From: Chryseomonas sp014190935
GTDB taxonomy: Bacteria; Pseudomonadota; Gammaproteobacteria; Pseudomonadales; Pseudomonadaceae
Direction: 5' to 3'
Assembly (NCBI RefSeq): GCF_014190935.1
Contig: NZ_JACHVV010000001.1
Location: 1,364,001 to 1,428,000 of the forward strand
Length of the DNA: 64,000 nucleotides
Both the position numbers and the translations under genes were made by a program. The notes below the pieces were generated by a model. The model ran no database searches. It saw only the letters and a program-made list of their open reading frames with translations, and was not told the DNA's origin. Below, in pieces: positions 21,982 to 29,620 of the stretch (within the stretch, counting starts at the first letter, position 1; every line of letters starts with the position of its first letter).

Positions 21982-22737
21982 TCAGTGCCCGGCCGAGACG
22001 CCGCAATCGATGGCCAGATCGGCGCCGGTAATGGAACGGGCGGCGGGTTGGCACAGGAAAAAGGCCAGCTCGGCGACCTCCTCGGGCTGGATGAAGCGCG
22101 CCTGCTCGCCTTGCGGATATTTCTCCAGCAATTCCTGCAGATAGGCGGCGGGATCGCCGTCGCCATAGCGTTCGGCCTGAAAGCTCAGCATGGGCGTCGC
22201 CACGTCGCCGGGGGAGATGCTGTTGCAGCGCACCCCGCTGGGCGCCAGATCCAGCGCCAGGGCCTTGGTCATCAGGGTCACCGCGCCCTTGCTGGCGCAG
22301 TAGACGGCGGCATTGCGATTGCCCTGGCGACCGGCATCGCTGCTCAGGTTGACGATGGCGCCCCGGGTATCTCGCAGCGCGGGAATGGCCGCGGCGCAGA
22401 GAAAGAAGCTGGCCTTGAGATTGACGTCCAGCACCAGGTCGAAGTCTTCCTCGCTGAAGGTCTCGGCCGGGCCTTCGCGCCAGACACCGGCGCAATTGAC
22501 CAGGGCGTCGAGCCGACCGAGGCGGTCCAGGGCGCTGGCGACCACCTCCCGGCTGGCGCTGGCCTGGCGCAGGTCGGCGGCGTGCTGGCCGGCAAGGTCG
22601 CCTTCGGTCTCCAGCGCCGCCAGGGCCGCGGCATCGAGATCGGTACCGAAGACCCGCCAGCCCGCCTGCAGAAAATGCGCGCGCACCGCCTGGCCGATAC
22701 CCCCCAGTACACCACTGACCAGCACGACTGGCTGCAT
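21982..22737 (-). CDS. Short-chain dehydrogenase/reductase
   Basis: 251 aa. Cofactor motif SGVLGGIGQAV (TGxxxGIG variant), acidic D39 in VFGTDLDAAAL suggesting NAD, NCAG motif VNCAGVW, and catalytic S-Y-K in NLSSDAG and YCASKGA. C-terminal ITGADLAIDCGVSAG is typical of classical SDRs. Second gene of an operon SDR-SDR-aminotransferase-glutamine synthetase; it starts one base before the stop of the upstream SDR gene. Confidence 0.88.
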   Translation of the reverse strand: MQPVVLVSGVLGGIGQAVRAHFLQAGWRVFGTDLDAAALAALETEGDLAGQHAADLRQASASREVVASALDRLGRLDALVNCAGVWREGPAETFSEEDFDLVLDVNLKASFFLCAAAIPALRDTRGAIVNLSSDAGRQGNRNAAVYCASKGAVTLMTKALALDLAPSGVRCNSISPGDVATPMLSFQAERYGDGDPAAYLQELLEKYPQGEQARFIQPEEVAELAFFLCQPAARSITGADLAIDCGVSAGH

Positions 22738-22738
22738 G

Positions 22739-23515
22739 TCAGGCCCCCTTGTTTTCGATGCGGCTGTTGCCGCCGTCCACCACCAGGTATTCCCCGGTGA
22801 TGTAGCTGGCCTCGGGCGAGGCGAGGAAGGCCACGGCGGCGGCGACCTCGGCGGGACGACCGGCGCGGCCCACGGGTACCCGGGTCGCGGCCTGCAATTC
22901 TTCCGGCAGGCTGGAGGCGGTCTCGATCCAGCCGGGCGCCACGGCGTTGACCGTGATGCCCTGGCCGGCCACCTCCAGCGCCAGACTCATGTTCATGCCG
23001 ACCATGGCCGCCTTGGCCGCGCTGTAGGCGGCTGCCTGCGGAATGCCCGCCCGGGTGCCGGTGGCGGAACTGACGTGGACGATGCGGCCATAGCCGCGCG
23101 CCTGCATGCCGGGCAATACGGCGCGGGTCAGCAAGAAGGCCGTGGTCAGGTTGCGCGCCAGGGTCAGATTCCAGTCGGCCAGGGTCATCCGCGCCACCTC
23201 GACCAGGGGCTCGGGACTGCCCTGCATGGCCATGCCGGCATTGTTGACCAGGATGTCGATACGGCCCCAACGCGCCTCGGCCCACTGGCAGAAGTCGCCA
23301 ACGGCCGCCTCCTCGGTGAGATCCAGCGCCCGGCCTTCAGCGGTGAAGCCGGCGGCGCGCAATTCCGCCACCCGCTCCGCGATCCGGGAGCTGCTGGCAG
23401 TGACGATCAACCGCGCCCCTGCCGCACCCAGGCGCCGGGCGATCGCCATGCCGATACCGGCTTCGCTGCCGGCACCGCTGATCAGGGCCACCTGGCCCGC
23501 CATCGACTCGCTCAT
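22739..23515 (-). CDS. Short-chain dehydrogenase/reductase
   Basis: 258 aa from ATG 23515 (MSESMAGQVALISGAGSEAGIG). SDR hallmarks: SGAGSEAGIGMAI, VNNAGMAM, VSSATGTRAG and catalytic YSAAKAAMVG, C-terminal ITGEYLVVDGGNSR. The region upstream in frame to 23599 belongs to the promoter gap, and GGAG precedes ATG 23515. First gene of the operon, divergent from the LysR gene at 23602, which probably regulates it. Confidence 0.88.
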   Translation of the reverse strand: MSESMAGQVALISGAGSEAGIGMAIARRLGAAGARLIVTASSSRIAERVAELRAAGFTAEGRALDLTEEAAVGDFCQWAEARWGRIDILVNNAGMAMQGSPEPLVEVARMTLADWNLTLARNLTTAFLLTRAVLPGMQARGYGRIVHVSSATGTRAGIPQAAAYSAAKAAMVGMNMSLALEVAGQGITVNAVAPGWIETASSLPEELQAATRVPVGRAGRPAEVAAAVAFLASPEASYITGEYLVVDGGNSRIENKGA

Positions 23516-23577
23516 GTGACTGTCTCCGTTAAGGTCTGGCTGGACTCTAAGCCGGTCTGGCTGATACAAAAAGACGA

Positions 23578-23590
23578 TCGTTATCAACGA
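23578..23590. promoter_or_regulatory. LysR-type operator (T-N11-A)
   Basis: TCGTT-ATC-AACGA, a perfect interrupted palindrome with the T-N11-A form expected for LysR regulators. It is placed 12 nt before the LysR ATG and about 63 bp upstream of the divergent SDR start. Position and symmetry support an autoregulated divergent operator. Confidence 0.45.
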
Positions 23591-23601
23591 AACTGACAAT
23601 C

Positions 23602-24498
23602 ATGGCCTTTACCAGCGAAACGCTCAGGGTCTTTCTCGCCGTGATCGACGAGGGCTCCTTTTCCGCCGCGGCTCGCGTCCTGGGGCGGGTGCCCTCCGCG
23701 GTGAACATGGCGATCTCCCAACTGGAAGCCGAGCTGGACCTGGTGCTGTTCGACCGTGCCACCCGCAAGGCCCTGCCCACCCCCGCCGCGCGGGCCCTCG
23801 AACCCCAGGCGCGGCAGGTGGCCAGCCAGCTCACGCTGCTCGACGCCCATGCCCTGCAGTTGCACGCAGGGCTGGAACGGCGCTTCGTGCTGGTGATGGC
23901 GCCGGAGTTGCAGACCGGTGCCTGGAGTCGGCCGCTGGTGACCCTGGCCGAGGAATTTCCGGCCTTGGAAATCGAGATCCGCTCGGCGGCACGCGCCGAG
24001 GCGATCCGCCTGCTGCACGAGGGTAGCGTGGACATGGCGCTGATCTTCGAGCGTCCGGGGATCAACGCGCTGGAGGGCTTCGCCGAGGCCGGCAGCCAGT
24101 TGCTCACGGCGGTGGCCGCGCCCGGCTATCCCGCCTCCCGCCAGGATCGGCCACTAGGCGAAACGCTGATGGCCGACACCCGCCAGATCGTAGTGGCCGG
24201 GGGCGATCGCAATGCCTCGGATCCGCAGATCGTGCTGTCGCAACGGGTCTGGCTGACCGACAGCTACCTGGCCACCCTCGATCTGGTACAGGCCGGGCTG
24301 GGCTGGGCCTATCTGCCCCACCCACTGGTGCGGCCGCTGATTGCCGCCGGCCTGCTCGAACAGGTGCAATTCGACAACATGGCCAGCCAGATCCGCCGCT
24401 GGATCGACGTCATCTGGATCAAGAATCGCCCCCAGGGCCTGGGCGCGCGGCGCTATCTGCACCTCTTGCGCGAACAGATCGGCACCAAGCCGGAATAG
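23602..24498 (+). CDS. LysR-family transcriptional regulator
   Basis: 298 aa. N-terminal winged HTH (FLAVIDEGSFSAAARVLGRVPSAVNMAISQLEAELDLVLF compressed into residues 9-50) and a C-terminal effector domain. Divergent from the SDR-aminotransferase-glutamine synthetase operon with an 86-bp shared promoter gap, so it most likely controls that operon in response to its substrate. Ends 5 nt from the convergent RraA-like gene. Confidence 0.92.
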   Translation: MAFTSETLRVFLAVIDEGSFSAAARVLGRVPSAVNMAISQLEAELDLVLFDRATRKALPTPAARALEPQARQVASQLTLLDAHALQLHAGLERRFVLVMAPELQTGAWSRPLVTLAEEFPALEIEIRSAARAEAIRLLHEGSVDMALIFERPGINALEGFAEAGSQLLTAVAAPGYPASRQDRPLGETLMADTRQIVVAGGDRNASDPQIVLSQRVWLTDSYLATLDLVQAGLGWAYLPHPLVRPLIAAGLLEQVQFDNMASQIRRWIDVIWIKNRPQGLGARRYLHLLREQIGTKPE

Positions 24499-24503
24499 CG
24501 GCT

Positions 24504-25115
24504 TCAGCGCCCTTCGGTGAGCCGCTGCAGCAATTGCGCCCGTCGCGCCTGGTCCGCGGCCTCCTTGGCCAGCGCACCGGGCAGCAAGGCTACGGCCCGG
24601 GCGGGCGACAGGACGAACAGGCCGTCGTCGTCTCCCAGGGCCAGGTCGCCCGGGCAGACGCGGGTCTCGCCGAGCTGGAGTTCGACATTCAGTTCGCCCA
24701 GCGCCTCGCCACCCTGGGTGGTGATGGCGCTGATACCGCGATGGAAGATCGGCAGGCCGAGCTGACGAAGCGCCTGGACGTCGGTGATGGCGCCGCTCAC
24801 CACCACACCGGCCAGGCCCTTGACCAGGGCGGCCAGGGTGCGCAATTCGCCCCAGCAGGCGCAGTGGGGATCGCCAACGGCCTCGATCACCAGGACGTCG
24901 CCCGGCCGACTGGCGATCAGCGCCTCGCGCAACAGGGCGCCGTGGGGCAAGGGAATGCGCGCCGTCACCACCCGGCCCAGCAGACGCGTATCGGCTACCA
25001 CCGGCTTGAGTTCGGGCAGGTAGCCCGTGCGCCCGAGATGGCCCAGGGTCGAGGCGGATACCTCGGCGTAGCCGGCGATCAGCTCGGCCGGCAGCTCGCT
25101 CAGGGGGCCGGGCAT
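24504..25115 (-). CDS. RraA / HMG-aldolase family protein
   Basis: 203 aa of the RraA/4-hydroxy-4-methyl-2-oxoglutarate aldolase fold. Seen: GDVLVIEAVGD, WGELRTLAALVKGLAGVVVSG and HRGIS. Aldolase and oxaloacetate-decarboxylase members of the family carry an Arg-Asp pair after the glycine-rich strand; here that pair reads Thr-Asp (GAITD), so activity may be altered. It overlaps the FhuF-like gene by 16 nt and is the last gene of the siderophore operon, which suggests a link to keto-acid or siderophore turnover; the link is inference. Confidence 0.75.
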   Translation of the reverse strand: MPGPLSELPAELIAGYAEVSASTLGHLGRTGYLPELKPVVADTRLLGRVVTARIPLPHGALLREALIASRPGDVLVIEAVGDPHCACWGELRTLAALVKGLAGVVVSGAITDVQALRQLGLPIFHRGISAITTQGGEALGELNVELQLGETRVCPGDLALGDDDGLFVLSPARAVALLPGALAKEAADQARRAQLLQRLTEGR

Positions 25116-25885
25116 ACGGCCTCCCGGGGACGGATCAGCGGGCAGTTGGTGCAGTATTCGGCGGGCGCCGTGGCCTGGTAGTAGAAGCAGCAGGTGCGCC
25201 GGAAACGAACGGGACGTCCCACGGTATTGGCCGTTGCGGGCCGGCGGAACTGCGCCAGCGGATTGGTCTCCAGCCCCAGCTCCGCCGGCGTCGCCGCCAG
25301 CAGCCAGGCGAAGTCCTCGGCGCAGCGGGCACGAAGGGCCGGATCCTCCAGCTCGGCGAGGCGCCGGTCATACAGTGAATAGAGCCGCACCGCCGCGTTC
25401 TCCCAGAGGATGCGGGGCGAGACGCGGCCGACCCGTGCCAAGTTCTCCCAGAGCGGCCGCAGCAGCTCGCCGAACAGGGTGCGGGCCAGCAACGCCCGGG
25501 CCGTGGCGTGATCGTCCACGGCGGGCAGTGGTCGGGTATCACTCAGCGGCAGGGCCGATCGCCAACGCCCCTGGACGTGCCCAGCCTCGATCCAGACATT
25601 GCCGGGCGTCAGGTCCAGGCACCGGTCATAGGCCGACAGGGCCTGGAAGGCCACCCCGGTGGTGAGAAAGCCCAGGCGCTTGGTCAGCAGCGACGCCGCG
25701 ACCCGCCGCGTGGGCGCGTCCATCCGCGCCGCCAGGTCGTCGAGCAACTCGGCGCAGCGTGCGGCGTCCAGCCAGGCGGCGACCGGGTGGCTGTGCTGCC
25801 CGTCGCGCTCACTGGCTTCGCGCAGGCCGAAGGTGGCGCGCAGCGTGTCCCGCTGGGCGCAGTCGAGGGTGGGCCTCAGGCACAT
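25100..25885 (-). CDS. FhuF-like siderophore ferric reductase
   Basis: 261 aa from ATG 25885. The C-terminal RRTCCFYYQATAPAEYCTNC gives the Cys-Cys-x10-Cys-x2-Cys set that binds the [2Fe-2S] cluster in FhuF. Likely reduces iron in the imported ferric siderophore in the cytoplasm to release it. The long upstream open frame lies inside the ATPase gene and was discarded. Overlaps cbrD by 10 nt and the RraA-like gene by 16 nt. Confidence 0.88.
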   Translation of the reverse strand: MCLRPTLDCAQRDTLRATFGLREASERDGQHSHPVAAWLDAARCAELLDDLAARMDAPTRRVAASLLTKRLGFLTTGVAFQALSAYDRCLDLTPGNVWIEAGHVQGRWRSALPLSDTRPLPAVDDHATARALLARTLFGELLRPLWENLARVGRVSPRILWENAAVRLYSLYDRRLAELEDPALRARCAEDFAWLLAATPAELGLETNPLAQFRRPATANTVGRPVRFRRTCCFYYQATAPAEYCTNCPLIRPREAVCPAP

Positions 25886-26673
25886 GGCGGGACCTCGCGA
25901 CCGAAGGGAATGCACAGCGGCGTGCCGAAATAGGGATCGGCGATGATCCGGCACTCCAGGGCGAACACCTCCCGTACCAGGGCTTCCGTCAATACCGCCG
26001 CGGGCGCGCCCTGGGCATGGGCGCGACGCTGGTGGACGGCGACCAGGTGATCGGCGTAGCGGCAGGCGAGATTGAGGTCGTGCAGCACCATGACGATGGT
26101 CTTGCCCTCCTCCCGATTCAGCTGGCGCAGCAGGTCCAGCACCTCGATTTGGTGCGCCAGGTCCAGGTAGGTGGTGGGTTCGTCCAGCAGCAGGCAATCG
26201 GTGTCCTGGGCCAGGGTCAGGGCGATCCAGGCGCGCTGGCGCTGCCCACCGGAGAGGTCGTCCACCGGTCGCTCCGCCAACGCCAGCAGGTCGGTGAGGC
26301 GCAGCGCCTTGTCCACCGCCGCGGCATCGTCCGCCGACCATTGGCGCATCCAGTTCTGGTAGGGATAGCGGCCCAGGCTGACCAGCTGGCGCACGCTGAT
26401 GCCCTCGGGCGCCACCGGGGTCTGTGGCAGTACCGCCAGTTGCCGGGCCAGGGCGGCGGTGGACTGCCGGTGGATGTCCTGGCCGTCGAGCAGCACCTGG
26501 CCCTGGCGCGGCTCCAGCAGCCGGGCACAGGCCTTGAGCAGGGTGCTCTTGCCGGAGCCGTTGCTGCCGATGAGGACCGAGACACGCCCCGGCGGTAATT
26601 CGAGGTCGAGGGCCTCGATGATGGTCTGGGTGCCGTAGCCGAGGGTCAGGCCGCGGCTGGCCAGGGTTGCCAT
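25876..26673 (-). CDS. cbrD: Ferric siderophore ABC transporter ATPase CbrD
   Basis: 265 aa, FecE/FepC class. Walker A GSNGSGKST (about residues 36-44), signature DLSGGQRQRAWIALTLAQ, Walker B LLLDEPTTYLD and switch His in VMVLHDLNLACRY. Position matches CbrD of the achromobactin locus of Dickeya and Pseudomonas syringae: permease genes just upstream, 10 nt away. Energises uptake from the periplasm. Confidence 0.9.
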   Translation of the reverse strand: MATLASRGLTLGYGTQTIIEALDLELPPGRVSVLIGSNGSGKSTLLKACARLLEPRQGQVLLDGQDIHRQSTAALARQLAVLPQTPVAPEGISVRQLVSLGRYPYQNWMRQWSADDAAAVDKALRLTDLLALAERPVDDLSGGQRQRAWIALTLAQDTDCLLLDEPTTYLDLAHQIEVLDLLRQLNREEGKTIVMVLHDLNLACRYADHLVAVHQRRAHAQGAPAAVLTEALVREVFALECRIIADPYFGTPLCIPFGREVPPCA

Positions 26674-26683
26674 GAAGACTCCT

Positions 26684-27715
26684 TCAGGGACGCTGCCGGA
26701 TCAGCAGGTAGAGGAAAAAGGGCGCCCCCAGGGCGGCGACGAAGATGCCGGCCGGCAGATCCAGGGGCAGGAACAGGGTACGACCCAGGAGGTCGGCGAG
26801 CATCACCAGCAACGCCCCCACCAGGGCCGCCATCAGCGCCTGAGCGGCGAAACCGGCGGGCAGCAGGCGGCGGGCGATATGGGGCGCGATGAGGCCGACG
26901 AAGGCGATGGCGCCCCCCCAGGCGATGGCCACCCCGGCCAGGGCCACGGCCAGCGCCAGCAAGACCGCGCGTTGCCGCTGCAGGCGCACCCCGAGACCAC
27001 GGGCCAGGTCGTCGTCGAGTTGCGCCAGCACGGCGTGGCGCGCCAGGGCCGCCAGTGGCAGCAACAGGGCCAGCCACCACCGGCCCAGGGCGCGCACCTC
27101 CGGCCAGCTGGCGCCATAGACGCTGCCGGTCAGCCAGACGTAGGCCGACAGCGTGGTGGTCAGCGGGCTGAACACCAGCAGGAAGGTGGTGGCCGCGGCG
27201 AGCATGGCCGACACCCCTACCCCCACCAGCACCAGCCGCAACGGCGAGGCGCCGTGATTCCAGGCCAGGCCATAGACCAGCAGCGCCGCCAGGCCCGCGC
27301 CGAGCATCGCGGCCAGCGGCAGGCCATGCGGCCCCAGGCTGCCGGCCAGAACCGCCAGGTAGAAGACCGCCCCGGCGCTGGCGCCACTGGTGATGCCCAG
27401 CAAATCCGGCGAGGCCAGGGGATTGCGCACCTGGCCCTGCAGCAGCAGGCCGGAGAGCGCCAGGGCGCTGCCGACCAGGGCCGCCAGCAGCGCCCGCGGC
27501 AGGCGCAACTGGGTAACGATGAAGCCCAGGCCGCCGCCCTGCCGTTCGACCAGCGCGGCGAACACCTGGGTCGGCGTCAACCAGACCTTGCCCAGGCACA
27601 GGCACAGCAGCAAGCCCGCCAGGGCCACCAGCGCGGCGACGGCCAGCCGCCCCAGGGTAGCCGGGGCCAGGCGGCGGGAAAAGCGGCCGAGTCGCCAGAC
27701 GATCTCAGCGGCCAT
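26684..27715 (-). CDS. cbrC: Ferric siderophore ABC transporter permease CbrC
   Basis: 343 aa FecCD-type permease with about nine hydrophobic segments. Seen: RLPRALLAALVGSALALSG, GQVRNPLASPDLLGITSGAS, and C-terminal GAIAFVGLIAPHIARRL followed by DLPAGIFVAALGAPFFLYLL. Overlaps cbrB by 11 nt. The family is clear; calling it CbrC rather than CbrB depends on gene order. Confidence 0.88.
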   Translation of the reverse strand: MAAEIVWRLGRFSRRLAPATLGRLAVAALVALAGLLLCLCLGKVWLTPTQVFAALVERQGGGLGFIVTQLRLPRALLAALVGSALALSGLLLQGQVRNPLASPDLLGITSGASAGAVFYLAVLAGSLGPHGLPLAAMLGAGLAALLVYGLAWNHGASPLRLVLVGVGVSAMLAAATTFLLVFSPLTTTLSAYVWLTGSVYGASWPEVRALGRWWLALLLPLAALARHAVLAQLDDDLARGLGVRLQRQRAVLLALAVALAGVAIAWGGAIAFVGLIAPHIARRLLPAGFAAQALMAALVGALLVMLADLLGRTLFLPLDLPAGIFVAALGAPFFLYLLIRQRP

Positions 27716-28706
27716 GGTGACCTCCCCGGCGCGCGAGATGGATGAAGAAGGGCCCGCCGAACAGCGCGGTCATGATGCCCACGGGCACCTCCTGGGGCAG
27801 GATCACCACCCGCGCCAGGCTGTCGGCCAGCACCAGCAGCAGGGCCCCGCCCAGGGCGCAGCCGGGGATCAGCCAGCGATGCTCGTGTCGTGCGCGGGCC
27901 AACAGCCCGCGCATCAGGTGCGGCACCATCAGGCCGATGAAGCCGATGTTGCCGGCCAGGGCCACGGCGCTGCCGGCCAGGCAGATCACCAGCACCCCGG
28001 CCAGCAGCCGGATCAGCCCGATGGGCTGGCCCAGGCCGCGGGCCAGGTCGTCACCGGCGACCAGCACATCGAGCTGCCCGGCCAGGACCGCGGCGGCGCC
28101 CAGGGCCAGCAGGCTGAACACCAGCAGGGGCGCAGCCGTGGTCAGGTTGCGCTCACCCACCGAACCGGCCAGCCAGAACAGCACGCTGTCCAGGCCCTCC
28201 TGGTTGATCACCAGCAGCGCCTGGCTGAAGGCGGTGAACAGGGCCGCCAGGGCGGCGCCGGCCAGCACGATGCGCAGCGGCGTCAGGCGCGCCTGGCCCT
28301 GGTTGCCCAGGGTCCAGACCAGGGTGCCGGCCGCCGCTGCGCCCAGCAGCGCGCAGAGCACCCAGCTTTCGGTACTGGACAGCCCCAGCAGGGTGATGCC
28401 CAGCACCAGGGCGAAGGTGGCCCCGGCGTTGATGCCGAACAGCCCCGGCGAAGCCAGGGGATTGCGCGTCATGGCCTGCATCAGGGCGCCAGCCACCGCC
28501 AGGTTGGCGCCCACCACCAGGGCGACCAGCAGGCGCGTCAGCCGGGTGGTGTTGACCAGCGTGGCGTCCAGCGCCAGCGAGGGATCCTGCACCAGCGCCG
28601 CCACCACGGTACCGGGCGCGATCCAGCGGGCGCCGACCGAGAGACTCAGCACGGCCGTCAGCACCAGGGCCAGCGCGAGCAGCAGCAATCTGAAGGGCGC
28701 GCTCAT
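27705..28706 (-). CDS. cbrB: Ferric siderophore ABC transporter permease CbrB
   Basis: 333 aa from ATG 28706. FecCD-type permease: RLTRLLVALVVGANLAVAG, MTRNPLASPGLFGINAGA, GFIGLMVPHLMRGL and VPVGIMTALFGGPFFIHL. Its ATG overlaps the cbrA stop (ATGA). The open frame extending upstream overlaps cbrA and is not used. Confidence 0.88.
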   Translation of the reverse strand: MSAPFRLLLLALALVLTAVLSLSVGARWIAPGTVVAALVQDPSLALDATLVNTTRLTRLLVALVVGANLAVAGALMQAMTRNPLASPGLFGINAGATFALVLGITLLGLSSTESWVLCALLGAAAAGTLVWTLGNQGQARLTPLRIVLAGAALAALFTAFSQALLVINQEGLDSVLFWLAGSVGERNLTTAAPLLVFSLLALGAAAVLAGQLDVLVAGDDLARGLGQPIGLIRLLAGVLVICLAGSAVALAGNIGFIGLMVPHLMRGLLARARHEHRWLIPGCALGGALLLVLADSLARVVILPQEVPVGIMTALFGGPFFIHLARRGGHHGR

Positions 28707-29620
28707 GCGGCCCCCTGTTCGGCCAGGACGCGCTCGATATCGTCCAGCAGCCGATTCGCCGCGAGCATGCCGCCGCCCAGGCTCCAGGCCACCCCATCGA
28801 CCCGCCAGACCTGCCCGCTTCGGGGAGCGCTCAGGCGTTGCCAGAGCGGGTGCTCGACCAGACTCGCGTAGTTGCGCTGCACCGCGGCCTGGTCGGCACG
28901 CAGGAAAAGGAAGAAAACGTCGGCTTCCACCACCGGCAGGCTTTCCCGCGAGGTCAGCTTGATCGAAGGCGCGGCGCTGCCCTGGCTGGCCGCCGGCCAG
29001 GCGAAGCCCAGCTCGCTGAGCACCCGCCCGGCGAAGCTGTCGGGCAGATAGCTGCGCAGGTGATCGGCCCGCACGTCCAGAACCGCCACCGTCGGCGGCC
29101 ACTGGGCGCCGTAGTGGCGTTGCAGCGCCTCGCGCAGACGGGCGATGCGCGCCTGCCAGCCCTGCAGCAGGGCCGTGGCGTCCGCTTCACGCCCCGCGGC
29201 GGTGCCCAGGGCCAGCAGGGTCTGCTTGAATTCGAAGACCTCCTCCAGCATTACCACCGGGCACAGCTGCTGCAGCAAGGGAGCGATGCGGCCATGGCGA
29301 AAGCGCGAGGCCACGATCAGGTCCGGCGCCAGCAGCGCCAGGTCCTCCAGACTCGGCTGGGTCTCCAGACCCAGTGAAGGCACCCCCGCCAGCGCCGGGC
29401 GCAGATAGCGATAGACGGGTTTCTCGCTCCAGGACTCGACCACCCCGCAAGGCCTGAGCTCCAGGGCCACGGCGCTGTCGGTGGCGCCCTGGAACAGCGT
29501 GGCCACGCGCGCGGACTGCGCCCGGGCGACGCCCGGCTGTAGCGCCAGGCCGGTGGCAAGAACGCCGCCGAGCCCGAGGAGCCGGCGGCGGGTCATGGCG
29601 GAGGAAACACTAGCGGGCAT
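28703..29620 (-). CDS. cbrA: Ferric siderophore periplasmic binding protein CbrA
   Basis: 305 aa. N-terminal TRRRLLGLGGVLATGLALQP, a twin-arginine-like export signal, with cleavage probably near ARA-Q (residue 35). FhuD/FecB fold: LETQPSLEDLALLAPDLIVASRF and SWSLGGGMLAANRLLDDIE. Captures the ferric siderophore after the outer-membrane receptor. Starts 10 nt inside acsA; ATG 29596 (residue 9) is an alternative start that would put the RR nearer the N-terminus. Confidence 0.87.
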   Translation of the reverse strand: MPASVSSAMTRRRLLGLGGVLATGLALQPGVARAQSARVATLFQGATDSAVALELRPCGVVESWSEKPVYRYLRPALAGVPSLGLETQPSLEDLALLAPDLIVASRFRHGRIAPLLQQLCPVVMLEEVFEFKQTLLALGTAAGREADATALLQGWQARIARLREALQRHYGAQWPPTVAVLDVRADHLRSYLPDSFAGRVLSELGFAWPAASQGSAAPSIKLTSRESLPVVEADVFFLFLRADQAAVQRNYASLVEHPLWQRLSAPRSGQVWRVDGVAWSLGGGMLAANRLLDDIERVLAEQGAA

